Origin: Peptostreptococcaceae bacterium VA2
Lineage (GTDB): Bacteria > Bacillota > Clostridia > Peptostreptococcales > Peptostreptococcaceae
Assembly: GCA_000686145.1 (NCBI GenBank)
Contig: JMMB01000007.1
Coordinates: 2,480,001-2,544,000, forward strand
Direction: 5' to 3'
DNA length: 64,000 nt
Shown: in pieces, positions 27,261 to 36,211 of the stretch
Numbering within the stretch: position 1 is the first letter of the stretch
Layout: each line of letters opens with the position of its first letter
Program-made: the position numbers and the translations under genes
Notes under the pieces: generated by a model
What the model was told of the DNA's origin: nothing
Database searches by the model: none
Seen by the model: only the letters and a program-made list of their open reading frames with translations

Positions 27261-28299
27261 CTGATCCTCTAGTCAATGTTATTTCACCTATATCTTCAAG
27301 CCTTCTAATTATATTAACTATAGTCTGTTGAGACTCTTCTACTTGAGATATTTTTATTTTTCCTAATAACTCAATTTCTTCTTTAAGGGCTTGAGATGCT
27401 CTTTGTGATTGATTTTTAAAGATAGCATTTGCAACTTCTTTTGAAGATCCTTTAAGTGCAAACGCAATGTCTTTGACATTAACTTCTTTAAGAATTCTTT
27501 GAATTGCCATATTATCAAGTCTAACGATATCATCAAATATGAACATGTTGGCTTTGATTTCTTCGGCTAATTCATTGTTTCTTTCTTCTATGTAACCTAT
27601 TATGCTCTTTTCTGTTTTTCTATCTACACTACTTAATATATCTACTAAGCTGTCAACTCCACCTGAGCTTTCCATTTCTCTTTGGCCTAACTTAGATAAT
27701 TTGTGCTCAACTGCCTTATCTATAGCTTTTATAACATTTGGAGATACTGATGAAGTGCTTCCTATTTTTAGCGAAACCTCATGTTTTACTTTAGTAGGTA
27801 ATTCCGCTAAAATAAGCGCAGCTTTGTCAGGTTGAATATGAGAAAGAATTATAGCTATAGTCTGAGAACTCTCACCTTGTATACATGATAGTATTTGTTC
27901 TGGTTCTGCTTTTCTTGCAGCTATAAAAAGTTTTGTATATGCATCATACTTAATCCCCTCTAAAAGTTTATTCGCTCTTTGATTTCCAAGAGCTCCGTTT
28001 AGTAAAGATTTCGCATAATCTATACCACCTTCTAAAACAAATTCTTTCCCTTTGTTTAATTCTATAAATTCTTGAAGTATTTCTCTTCTTTCCCTAGCAT
28101 TTATAGTACTTATGTTAGCTATTTCTACACCTATTTTTTGTATTTTTTTATCTGATAATTTTTTTATTATACCAGCTGATACATCTGTTCCTAGAGTCAT
28201 TAAAAGCACAGCTGCTTTTCTTGAACCAGTTACTTTCCTTACCTTTGGTATATCACCTAAGTCAAATGCATTTCCCGCTTTAGTAATTTCCTTTTGCAA
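27241..28299 (-). CDS. fliG: Flagellar motor switch protein FliG
   Basis: About 352 residues with GSRKAAVLLMTLG at the start of the first domain, a middle domain with EPEQILSCIQGESSQTIAIIL, and the charged C-terminal torque domain (MFIFDDIVRLDNMAIQRIL). I place the start at the TTG 28297-28299, 9 bases after an AAGGTGG ribosome site; a TTG at 28308 is too close to that site. FliG couples the C-ring to MotA. Confidence 0.94.
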   Translation of the reverse strand: MQKEITKAGNAFDLGDIPKVRKVTGSRKAAVLLMTLGTDVSAGIIKKLSDKKIQKIGVEIANISTINARERREILQEFIELNKGKEFVLEGGIDYAKSLLNGALGNQRANKLLEGIKYDAYTKLFIAARKAEPEQILSCIQGESSQTIAIILSHIQPDKAALILAELPTKVKHEVSLKIGSTSSVSPNVIKAIDKAVEHKLSKLGQREMESSGGVDSLVDILSSVDRKTEKSIIGYIEERNNELAEEIKANMFIFDDIVRLDNMAIQRILKEVNVKDIAFALKGSSKEVANAIFKNQSQRASQALKEEIELLGKIKISQVEESQQTIVNIIRRLEDIGEITLTRGSDDEFIV

Positions 28300-28315
28300 A
28301 ATAAACAACCACCTT

Positions 28316-29863
28316 CTATTCGTTTAACCAACTATTAATTAGTTCTGTGACTTGATCTGGATTTTCAGAAGCATATATTTTAACTTCATCTTCTAGCGTT
28401 ATATTTTCTTCATCTTCTTCTATATTGTTTAATCTATTAGTTTCCATTTCTTCTAGTTTTTGATTTATCATGTCTATTTCAGAATTTTCATTAAATAAAT
28501 CTTCTTTATGTTTGTTCTTTCTTTTTATAATAAACATAATCATAATCGCTATTGCTATAAGCAATAAAAGTCCTCCTACTACATAAGCTGTTGTTTTCAA
28601 CATTTTCGACATTTTTTGGCTTTCTGTAAGACCACTAGGTTTATCGTTCATGCCGAAATTCATACCAACTACAGCAACATCGTCGCCTCTATCTTTTTGC
28701 ATTCCTATAGTATTTGATACCATATCTTTTACGTTTTTTATAGTTCCTGAATCTAGTTCTCCATCAATCGCAACTGACGCTGTAATTTTATTTAGCTCCC
28801 CTTGAGCCTTTACAGTTTTTGTTTCTACTTTTCCTATTTCATACTCTACCTTTTCTTCTTTAGTTTCATTTGTGCCCTTTTTTGCATTTCCTACGTTGTT
28901 CATGTTATTATCTACAGGACCACCGGTTTTGCCTTCTTCTATAGATTTATTATCGATTCTTGATTCATTCTTAATAACTTTATTTGGATCGACTATTAAC
29001 TCTGTTTTTTCACTACTATCAAAATTCAAGTCTGCATTTACAGTAGCCTTTACTTTGCCTTTTCCAAATATAGGTTCCAAAAGATTTACTATAGATTTTT
29101 CTAAATCTTTACTAAGTCCTTTTTCTGCATTTCTAGCTATATCAACTGCACTTGAATTTGTAGAATTGACCTTCCCTTTTTCATCAAATAATCCTTCTGA
29201 TAATAAATTCATATTTTGATCAATTACCTCAATATTTTGCTTTGGTATATTAGGTGTACTTGCCGAAATTAAAGACATTACAGATCTTATTTGGCTAGGC
29301 TCTAAATTTGATCCAGGTTTTAAATTGATATAAACAGCTGCTTTTCCTGGTACACTTTCTTTAGCAAATACCGATTCCTCGCCTTGTGTAATATGTACTC
29401 TTGCATCTTCTACCTGTGGGAAAGTTTTTATAGTCTTTTCAATTTCACCTTGTACCATTCTTTGTTTTTTTATTTCAAATTCTTCATCAGTCATTCCGAA
29501 AGATGATCCTTCATCCATAATTTCAAAGCCCTTTGATCCATTTGATATACTACTAGATAATTCTAGTCTTAGTTTATCAACTTGTTCCTTAGGTACGTAT
29601 ATGCTATTTCCTTCTACCTTACTTTCTATTTTTCTACTCTCAAGTTCTGTAGTTATAGCTTTTGCGTCATTAGAATCTAATCCTGAAAAAAGTACCTTGT
29701 ACTTATCATTTTGTACATACATAATCCCAAATACTATAGCCAGTATTATTGCTATTACACCAATTATAATTGCTATCTTTTTTTCTTTTTTAAGTTCCTT
29801 AAATTGTTGCTTTTTATCACCTATAAAATCTTTTGCTTTTTGCATAATTTCTTTTACATTCAT
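28316..29863 (-). CDS. fliF: Flagellar MS-ring protein FliF
   Basis: 515 residues: membrane helix near residues 30-50, ring-building motifs (YKVLFSGLDSNDAKAIT, MVQGEIEKTIKTFPQVEDAR), a Lys/Glu/Asn-rich central insert, second membrane helix near 430-450, and a cytoplasmic tail that binds FliG (TELINSWLNE at the end). The base on which the flagellum is built. Confidence 0.96.
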   Translation of the reverse strand: MNVKEIMQKAKDFIGDKKQQFKELKKEKKIAIIIGVIAIILAIVFGIMYVQNDKYKVLFSGLDSNDAKAITTELESRKIESKVEGNSIYVPKEQVDKLRLELSSSISNGSKGFEIMDEGSSFGMTDEEFEIKKQRMVQGEIEKTIKTFPQVEDARVHITQGEESVFAKESVPGKAAVYINLKPGSNLEPSQIRSVMSLISASTPNIPKQNIEVIDQNMNLLSEGLFDEKGKVNSTNSSAVDIARNAEKGLSKDLEKSIVNLLEPIFGKGKVKATVNADLNFDSSEKTELIVDPNKVIKNESRIDNKSIEEGKTGGPVDNNMNNVGNAKKGTNETKEEKVEYEIGKVETKTVKAQGELNKITASVAIDGELDSGTIKNVKDMVSNTIGMQKDRGDDVAVVGMNFGMNDKPSGLTESQKMSKMLKTTAYVVGGLLLLIAIAIMIMFIIKRKNKHKEDLFNENSEIDMINQKLEEMETNRLNNIEEDEENITLEDEVKIYASENPDQVTELINSWLNE

Positions 29864-29885
29864 TTATATACTCCTTGTTAATAAG

Positions 29886-30215
29886 TTACAGTTGTACCCT
29901 ATTTACCTCTTGGTAAGCATCAAATAACTTGTTTCTAACCTCTAACATTAATTGCATCGATATTTGCGACTCTTGCATAGATAACATAACATCATGCATC
30001 GTTACGTTTTCCCCTTTTATCAGAGACTCTATATTTTCATTTGCATTCACCTGTTTTTCATTAACTTTACTAATAGCATCCTTTATAACATCTGAAAATT
30101 CAACTTTCTCAGCTTCATTGCCACTTTCACTTACTATTTTTTCGTCTAATGATATATTTCCTATGCCCTGTGTAAATATATTAGATTTTGATACTATGTT
30201 TGTTACCGGTTGCAT
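29886..30215 (-). CDS. fliE: MS ring-rod junction protein FliE
   Basis: 109 residues with the FliE C-terminal pattern HDVMLSMQESQISMQLMLEV followed by RNKLFDAYQEVNRVQL. Joins the MS ring to the rod. Between flgC and fliF. Confidence 0.94.
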   Translation of the reverse strand: MQPVTNIVSKSNIFTQGIGNISLDEKIVSESGNEAEKVEFSDVIKDAISKVNEKQVNANENIESLIKGENVTMHDVMLSMQESQISMQLMLEVRNKLFDAYQEVNRVQL

Positions 30216-30232
30216 ATACTCACCCCTTTATA

Positions 30233-30637
30233 TTATCTTCCTATTTCTAGTGCTTTAGATATCATACTTTTTTGTGCATTTAAAGTATCAATATTTGATT
30301 CATAAGACCTAGATGCAGTTATCAAATCTGACATCTCAACTAACATATCTACATTTGGATATTCAACATATCCCTGCTTGTCTGCATCCGGATGATTTGG
30401 CTCATATAGCTTTCTCATTGGAGACTTATCTTTTTCTATTGATACAGTCTTCACTCCTAACATACCTAATTTTTCATCATAGTTGTCAGCAAAAGTTGCA
30501 ACCTTACGCACATATGCTCCACCATCTTGAGTTCTTGTAGTTTTAGCATTTGCTACGTTTGATGATATAGTATCCATTCTCATTCTTTCTGCAGAAAGAC
30601 CACTTGCACTAATTCTCATACCATTAAAAACACTCAT
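30233..30637 (-). CDS. flgC: Flagellar proximal rod protein FlgC
   Basis: 134 residues with [20 protein letters not shown] near the start and [20 protein letters not shown] toward the end, both FlgC signatures. Follows flgB by 4 bases. Confidence 0.95.
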   Translation of the reverse strand: MSVFNGMRISASGLSAERMRMDTISSNVANAKTTRTQDGGAYVRKVATFADNYDEKLGMLGVKTVSIEKDKSPMRKLYEPNHPDADKQGYVEYPNVDMLVEMSDLITASRSYESNIDTLNAQKSMISKALEIGR

Positions 30638-30641
30638 TTAC

Positions 30642-30974
30642 TTACCTCCCTGATATCACACTCTTTGTCATAGCTAATTTTATATTTGTCAAACTTACTA
30701 AAGCATTGTACTCCAGTGTTGTAGCCGCTTGATTAACTTTTTCATTTTCTAGTTCAACATTATTTCCATCTTCTCTCATTTCTGAACTAGAATCAGTTTT
30801 AACCTCTATTTTAGGTTTATTTTTTGTATCATTAGTATTATTTAAAGTTTCTTCAAAAGTAACATACTTTCTTTTATAATCTGGCGTATTTATATTTGCA
30901 ACATTATTGGCTATAACTTTTCCTCTTAAATCTGTTGCATCCAATCCCATTTTCATTAAATTGTATATATTCAT
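30642..30974 (-). CDS. flgB: Flagellar proximal rod protein FlgB, first gene of the early operon
   Basis: 110 residues with KMGLDATDLRGKVIANNVAN and INTPDYKRKYVTFEETLN, typical of FlgB. The frame opens at 30986, but I choose the ATG at 30972-30974 because the GGGGGA ribosome site is 5 bases before it and lies inside the longer version. The gene heads the operon and its leader contains two terminators and a c-di-GMP riboswitch. Confidence 0.94.
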   Translation of the reverse strand: MNIYNLMKMGLDATDLRGKVIANNVANINTPDYKRKYVTFEETLNNTNDTKNKPKIEVKTDSSSEMREDGNNVELENEKVNQAATTLEYNALVSLTNIKLAMTKSVISGR

Positions 30975-31000
30975 AATTTCCCCCAATCTTTATTTTCAAT

Positions 31001-31026
31001 AAAAAAACTACCCTAAAAGAGTAGTT
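31001..31026 (-). terminator. Second terminator-like hairpin in the flgB leader
   Basis: A 7-bp stem (ACTACTC with GGGTAGT, one G-U pair) directly followed by TTTTTT on the minus strand, only 27 bases before the flgB start. Its sequence is strikingly like the riboswitch terminator at 31304-31326, so the two may be a duplicated attenuator. Confidence 0.65.
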
Positions 31027-31155
31027 CAAATTACTTTCATAATGTTATAAATCATTGCTAATTGTTTCTATGCAATCTCAAAACAAAATCATAAGGTATC
31101 TTTCCCTACGGAATTATATATAAAATTACTTAAACGTTTTATAATTTCTTTTTCG

Positions 31156-31170
31156 TAAACTTAAGTTTCA
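31156..31170. repeat. Palindrome AAACTTAAGTTT in the flgB leader
   Basis: A 12-base perfect palindrome inside the leader, flanked by direct repeats of TTATAAAACGT about 65 bases apart (near 31134 and 31200). It might be an operator; no regulator can be named. Confidence 0.35.
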
Positions 31171-31213
31171 TTTTAATTTACTCTATATATTATTATACAC
31201 GTTTTATAACATT

Positions 31214-31242
31214 ATTCTATATTTATTCCCATTTTCTGACAA
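31214..31242 (-). promoter_or_regulatory. Possible sigma-A promoter between riboswitch and flgB
   Basis: Minus-strand TTGTCA, 17 bases, TAGAAT. If used, transcripts from here would not contain the c-di-GMP riboswitch and would meet only the second terminator (31001-31026). The -35 element overlaps one of two 12-base direct repeats TGTCAGAAAATG (31230-31241 and 31264-31275). Confidence 0.5.
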
Positions 31243-31303
31243 GATTCGTTCGACTAATTACGACATTTTCTGACACACTTATGAAATATTTATTTTTATG
31301 CAT

Positions 31304-31442
31304 AAAAAAATACCCTTGAAAGAGTAATATTTAATATCAGTAATGATAACAAAAAGTTTATTAACTCTTCGGCAGCTGGCTGGCATAGTCATTTGACTTT
31401 AGCCCCTATAGTTTTGCGTCACTAGGTTTCCCAAGTTTTGCC
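31304..31442 (-). promoter_or_regulatory. c-di-GMP-I (GEMM) riboswitch with terminator, controlling flgB operon
   Basis: On the minus strand the aptamer (31368-31442) shows the GEMM-I pattern: GGCAAAAC, a hairpin with a GAAA tetraloop, then GACGCAAA, the tetraloop receptor pair CTAA and ATGCC, and the closing TGCCGAAG. It is followed by a short hairpin (31311-31326) and TTTTTTT, a terminator. The GAAGAGT just after the aptamer can pair with ACTCTTTC of the terminator, giving an alternative antiterminator. By analogy to C. difficile, where this class before flgB turns motility off at high c-di-GMP, ligand binding should stop transcription. Confidence 0.92.
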
Positions 31443-31628
31443 TATTAAATTTTTTATTAATTTTCTTATTAATATTATATCATATTTTGTTGTTAACATG
31501 TTGTTGAATTTAATTTTTATTTCCAATATTTGGTCTATAGTTGTAGAAAAAGCTCATATTTTTTATATTATATCTAACTTTATTAATTATAGTTGTAAAT
31601 TAATAAAGTTACATTATTCAATAATAAT

Positions 31629-31657
31629 ATATTTTATCCGTATAATAGTATTTGTAC
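31629..31657 (+). promoter_or_regulatory. Sigma-D-like promoter before the broken glycosyltransferase
   Basis: TCAA, 15 bases, TCCGTATAA on the plus strand, about 30 bases before the start of the pseudogene. The -10 is identical to the MCP promoters; the -35 has one change (TCAA for TAAA), the same as in the candidate late-operon promoter at 46906-46933. Confidence 0.5.
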
Positions 31658-31680
31658 TATTAAAATCGGAGGATAATATA

Positions 31681-32582
31681 TTGAAAAAATTGAGTTTAGT
31701 AATGGTTACCAAAAATGAAGAGTCTAATTTAAAAAGATGTTTAGACTCTGTAAAAAATATAGTTAATGAAATAGTGATTGTAGACACAGGCTCTACAGAC
31801 AAAACTAAGGATATTGAACTTGAATTCAGTGCAAAAGTTTACGACTATAAATGGGATAATAATTTTTCAAATACAAGAAATTATGCACTTAGCCATTCTA
31901 CTGTGGATTGGAATTTGATACTAGATGCAGATGAGTTTATAACTAATATAAATTTAGATGAAATTCATAAATTTATAAATTTATAAATTCTAACAACAAG
32001 GCTATAGGTAGAGTTAAAATAATTGATTTATTTAAACAGGATGGTGAAATGAGAGAATCTAGTACATTTATTTCTAGGCTTGCACCTAAAGGTATTTATT
32101 TTACTGGTAGTATACACGAACAACTAGATTGTGACTATTCACGTGAAATAGTTGATATAGAGTTAGATCATGATGGATATTTATATACTAATAAATTTGA
32201 TAGAAATATCATATTAATTCTTGAAGAACTAAAGGGAGACACTAATAATTCTTATTTATTATATCAAGCAGCTAAAACTTATTATTGCAATTAGATGTAC
32301 AAAGAAGCATCTCCTTATTTTGATAGATTTTATAAAAATTTCAATTATAGCACAGATGCATTTTCTAAAGACGGATTAGTACTTTATTTGTATAATATTA
32401 TAAAAACTAATGAGTTAGAAAAAGGGTTAAAAGTTATTGAGGATTATTTTGATGTCATGAATGAATATTGTGATTTTCATTTTGTTTGTGGGGTATATTT
32501 TACAGAAATAGTTGCTTATGATTCAACTTTATATGTAGGATACTTTGATAATATAGAACTATGCTACATTAAATTTAGATAG
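31681..32582 (+). pseudogene. Broken family 2 glycosyltransferase (flagellin modification type)
   Basis: The TTG start at 31681 follows a GGAGG ribosome site by 8 bases. The first 100 residues are a GT2 domain (LVMVTKNEESNLKRCLDSV, DTGSTDKT, LDADE) like the start of the intact enzyme at 36949-39180. The frame is then lost at an 8-base tandem repeat (ATAAATTT, three near-copies around 31965-31990); removing one 8-base unit restores the frame into RVKIIDLFKQDGEMRESS. A TAG at 32292-32294 then interrupts the same frame, and the protein ends early at 32582. It is probably dead, though the first lesion is of a slippage-prone kind. It runs against both neighbouring operons. Confidence 0.85.
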
Positions 32583-33154
32583 ACTATAAACTACCTAACA
32601 GCGTTTAATTTAAGTGTATTTTAATTTATCTTCCAATGCTATTTATGTGCCTGTATTAAACCGATTAATAATTTAAGTCTCTCATATATTTGATAATAAT
32701 TCAAGTATGTTTTTAATTAAACAGATAATAAGAATGTTCTTAGTTTTGTGTAAATAGACTTTTTAATAAGCAATATTGTTGTAGATAATCAATTTCAGTA
32801 ATATTTTTATTTGTCAAAAATGCCGATATGGTATTATACGATCTAGACAATCAAAACAAGTAGAAAAATCACCCTAGTTATCATAGCAAAATCAATAACA
32901 ACAGAGTATTTATTATCCCACTTATAACCAAAACTTAGTCCCTTAAAATTCAATACTCTTTCTTACAATTTTCAGTCTTACCTTAATAATTAATTTACGA
33001 AATAATTAAGTATTTTGTTTCTAAAACATCTCTATTTTATTATATGGACATTATCCCAACTTACTAATTTAAAATACTAAAAAGAATGTAGGTTAATTTA
33101 TTTTCACATAAGTATATCTACATTCCATTTTTAAATTATTCATTTCAAATAAAT
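32583..33154. other. Long gap without a recognisable gene
   Basis: 572 bases of very AT-rich sequence between the broken glycosyltransferase and the glycosylation operon. I see no reading frame I would trust and no RNA motif, apart from the inverted repeat at 33084-33125. It may contain decayed remains of the 3' part of the glycosyltransferase or of another gene. Confidence 0.6.
33084..33125 (-). terminator. Possible terminator of the glycosylation operon
   Basis: Inverted repeat GAATGTAG (33084-33091) and CTACATTC (33118-33125) with a 26-base loop, followed on the minus strand by TTTTTAG. The long loop lowers confidence. Confidence 0.5.
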
Positions 33155-34639
33155 TTAAAATGAATTTTCAATAGTATATTTTTTTATATTATTATGAATT
33201 TTTTCACCACAACTTCCATCTGCATTCACAATAACGGATTTTAATGCATCTAATCGTTTTTGTTTATTATTGTCTTTTTTATTAATTACTAATTCAATAA
33301 ATTTATGAATAGTCATATCATCTTCTCCAACTATATAATTAGCAAAAATATCAAAAACATTATCATTATAGTATTCTCTTTTCAGACCTATATCGTATAT
33401 TAAAACAGGTTTACCAGTCGCCATATATTCAATTAAAACCGATGATCTATCGGATATCAAAGCATCAGAAATTTTAAAAGCCTCATAATAACTAGGTGTT
33501 GTATCAATAACAATATTAGGTATGATTTTTGCATAATTCAGTAAATTATTATATCTCTCAAAACACTCAGGCGCTTTAGATTTTATATATATTAATTCAA
33601 GTGGATGAGGTCTATAAATCAGACCGTATTTCGAATTATTTTCTATCAACTTAAAAACTTCTTCAATTTCATCTAATACATTATCTCTTCCATTAATTAC
33701 TTTCATTAAATTTGTAGTCCATAATAATACAGTTTTATCTTTAAATTTATTAATATAATATTCACTAACTTGTTGATTTTCCAAACTATTAACTAAAGCA
33801 TCAAATTTTGGCGACCCAAGTGAAAGTAATTTACTTTTATCCACGCCACTATATTCTGCAATTAATTCAAATGCTGGTGATTGGACAATCACTTTATCAA
33901 AGTCTCTTGTTCCTATAAAAGAATAAAAACTTTTGTAAAAAGAAACTGGATATGTTCCTAATATCCCATAAGTAACGTATACCAACATATCTGTATATTT
34001 TTTTAAGTTGTAAGAAAAAAATTTACTCTCAACTCTCGTTGCATTGTTACAATCATCATATTGATTGTGAACATATATAATATTTGGATTTAAATCTTGT
34101 AAATCAAAGTTTTTATAATCAACAATTGGAACATACTTAGGTAACATATTACCTTCATAAGTAAATATTGCATTTGTATCACCATCACTTGTTGAGACTA
34201 ATTTGTAATATGGTATTGGAACAACATAACAATTACACGTTTCATCATTATTAGCTACTTTCCAAATACTTTCAAGACTATTCCACATTGAAGCATTATA
34301 AGGCATAAAAACAATATTAGTTTTTTTATTAACTTGATACTTAATTAGATTTCTCATTTCTTCTAAAGTTGTAATAGTCTCATCACAAATATTGCTTATA
34401 TTTGTAACTAGATTCTTGTCTATATTTATAATATTTCTATGTACAATATTTGATAATTCATAAAGTTTAACATCACATTTTTCGGAATTTTTTAGCACAC
34501 TTATGACTGAATTTATTGCTTGTAACGATATTTCACTCATGAATTTATAATCTGAATTTATATTTTTATTTATATATGTAATTGCTTCAATCAGAGTATC
34601 CAAAAGCTCTATTACCTGTTGTTTTTTATTTATTTTCAT
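33155..34639 (-). CDS. CDP-glycerol glycerophosphotransferase-like enzyme, flagellin glycan phosphotransfer
   Basis: About 494 residues. The C-terminal part has the features of the CDP-glycerol/polyol phosphate transferase family: LSLGSPKFDAL, GLIYRPHPLELIYIKS, DTTPSYYEAFKISDALISDR and GKPVLIYD. It matches in kind and place the last gene of the C. difficile type A flagellin glycan locus (CD0244), thought to transfer a phospho-linked moiety from a CDP-activated donor to the sugar on flagellin. I use the ATG at 34637-34639 because an upstream ATG (34669) is inside the arm of an inverted repeat; neither has a strong ribosome site. Confidence 0.8.
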   Translation of the reverse strand: MKINKKQQVIELLDTLIEAITYINKNINSDYKFMSEISLQAINSVISVLKNSEKCDVKLYELSNIVHRNIINIDKNLVTNISNICDETITTLEEMRNLIKYQVNKKTNIVFMPYNASMWNSLESIWKVANNDETCNCYVVPIPYYKLVSTSDGDTNAIFTYEGNMLPKYVPIVDYKNFDLQDLNPNIIYVHNQYDDCNNATRVESKFFSYNLKKYTDMLVYVTYGILGTYPVSFYKSFYSFIGTRDFDKVIVQSPAFELIAEYSGVDKSKLLSLGSPKFDALVNSLENQQVSEYYINKFKDKTVLLWTTNLMKVINGRDNVLDEIEEVFKLIENNSKYGLIYRPHPLELIYIKSKAPECFERYNNLLNYAKIIPNIVIDTTPSYYEAFKISDALISDRSSVLIEYMATGKPVLIYDIGLKREYYNDNVFDIFANYIVGEDDMTIHKFIELVINKKDNNKQKRLDALKSVIVNADGSCGEKIHNNIKKYTIENSF

Positions 34640-34667
34640 GATATCACGTCGCTTTCTATTCCTTAAC

Positions 34668-34715
34668 ATTATAGGTATTATTTTTTATCTAATTAAATAA
34701 ATCAATACCTATAAT
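34668..34715 (-). repeat. 12-bp inverted repeat between methyltransferase and transferase genes
   Basis: Perfect arms ATTATAGGTATT (34668-34679) and AATACCTATAAT (34704-34715) with a 24-base loop. It is transcribed within the glycosylation operon and could be a processing or attenuation hairpin. Confidence 0.6.
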
Positions 34716-34748
34716 TATCAATATAAAAATATAAAATTTTATTTTCGA

Positions 34749-35540
34749 TTATTCTCTAATTAAAATAAAATAATGTCTCTCCGTTTCAGAATACTGTTTT
34801 ATTTCACTTAAAAAGTTTTTATTTTCGATAATTTTAAAGCCATTGTCAGTAAGTGTTTTAAAAACATCCATGTATTCATCAATAGTTCTATATATTACAC
34901 TATACTCACTTTTTAAATCCTTTGAGTAAAATTCTTCTAAAGTAAGCCTCTCCTTTGTAGCAATTGGACCAGAAAGATATATGATCGATTTTGTATCAAG
35001 TATTTTTAGTAAATTTTCAAAACAACTAGTTAACTCTTCATCATTAATATACATAGCTACACCTGCTAAAATCACTTTATTAAATGGTGCATTTTTTTTT
35101 ACAATTATATTGTCACTAACATTGATAAAATCAGATACTTGAAAATCATAATTTCCAAAGGAAACTATTCTACTTTTTGCTATATTTAATAATGATTCTG
35201 CAAAGTCTGTTCCTAAATAATAATTACTTTTTGGGACCAATATTTCTGCTAGCCTTCCTATTCCACATCCTATGTCTAGTACTTTTGAATTTTTATTTAT
35301 ATTTAATTTAGGAATGATATTATTTTTTTCATACTCATCTAACATCTTTGCATATTCAGTATTATTGTCATTACACTTTACAGCTTTATATGGATTATCT
35401 TCTGTATAATTTTCTCCTCTTTTATTCCAAAATAATTTCACTTTATTTTTATTAATATTAATATTTTCGCCATATACTCTTGTTTTTTCATCTCCCATTA
35501 TATTTATCCTCACTTTATTATCAGTAACTTCAAGAACCAT
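34749..35540 (-). CDS. SAM-dependent methyltransferase of the flagellin glycan locus
   Basis: 263 residues with class I methyltransferase motif I VLDIGCGIGRLAEIL (about 88-102), an acidic residue in YYLGTDFAESLL (motif II) and VILAGVAMYI (post-motif). In C. difficile the equivalent gene (CD0243) is needed for the N-methyl group of the N-methyl-threonine that is phospho-linked to GlcNAc on flagellin; the same role is inferred here. Second to last gene of the operon. Confidence 0.82.
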   Translation of the reverse strand: MVLEVTDNKVRINIMGDEKTRVYGENININKNKVKLFWNKRGENYTEDNPYKAVKCNDNNTEYAKMLDEYEKNNIIPKLNINKNSKVLDIGCGIGRLAEILVPKSNYYLGTDFAESLLNIAKSRIVSFGNYDFQVSDFINVSDNIIVKKNAPFNKVILAGVAMYINDEELTSCFENLLKILDTKSIIYLSGPIATKERLTLEEFYSKDLKSEYSVIYRTIDEYMDVFKTLTDNGFKIIENKNFLSEIKQYSETERHYFILIRE

Positions 35541-35563
35541 AGATTAATTAGGATACAAATATA

Positions 35564-36211
35564 TTATTTATAACCATTTCTATACCAATTCAAAGCTTCT
35601 TTATACTCATTTATATTATCTATTTCTTTTAAATTAATAGGAATAACTTTCAAAGGTAAATTAGGTGTTATAAGTTTATAAACATGATTATTACCATTTT
35701 CAAGTTTATTTGAAAATATTTTAAGTAGTCCAGTCCACTCATATTTACCAATGTTTCTTGAAAAACTTATTGCATATTCTTTATTATCAAATACTTCTGT
35801 TTTTACATATACAGGCTCATTTGTATACGGTAAACAAACACCTATTACTTCATCATCTCCTAAAACAAACCTTTCAAACTCATCTGGTTTAAATAACAAA
35901 TCTCCATCTACAGATATTATCATATCATTTGGATGTTTTTTTCCCAACGAAAGGCTTGCAGCAGTCTTTGTTTCTATATACTTATGATTAAATACAAATG
36001 TAATATCTTTACGATATGAACAAACTACATCAATTACTTCTTTAGCTTGGTAACCAACAACAATTCGTATATCATCAAATTTATCCATGCATTCAAGTTG
36101 TCTTATTATTAAATGTTTTCCATCAATATCAATTAATGCCTTATTTTTATTTAAACCTAGTCTTGTGCCCATCCCTGCACAATTTATAACAATCGTTTTA
36201 GAAATTGACAT
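35564..36211 (-). CDS. Nucleotidyltransferase of the flagellin glycan locus
   Basis: 215 residues with the nucleotidyltransferase N-terminus INCAGMGTRLGLNKNKALID (about 9-28), and the metal-binding pair in IISVDGDLLF (about 97-106). It should activate a phosphorylated small molecule, probably as a CDP derivative, for the transferase at 33155. Corresponds to CD0242 of C. difficile. It overlaps the phosphatase gene upstream by 28 bases. Confidence 0.85.
   Translation of the reverse strand: MSISKTIVINCAGMGTRLGLNKNKALIDIDGKHLIIRQLECMDKFDDIRIVVGYQAKEVIDVVCSYRKDITFVFNHKYIETKTAASLSLGKKHPNDMIISVDGDLLFKPDEFERFVLGDDEVIGVCLPYTNEPVYVKTEVFDNKEYAISFSRNIGKYEWTGLLKIFSNKLENGNNHVYKLITPNLPLKVIPINLKEIDNINEYKEALNWYRNGYK

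Noticed and set aside
31000-31442. An invertible flagellar switch as in C. difficile
   Set aside because: I searched the flgB leader for long inverted repeats of about 20 bases and found only short palindromes and direct repeats.
31438-31680. Upstream extension of the broken glycosyltransferase frame
   Set aside because: The frame is open but translates to a hydrophobic AT-rich run without family similarity; the GGAGG site before the TTG at 31681 gives a better start.
32820-32960. Transposase remnant in the gap before the glycan operon
   Set aside because: Some translated fragments looked faintly like a transposase, but stops interrupt all frames and no motif or terminal inverted repeat is clear.
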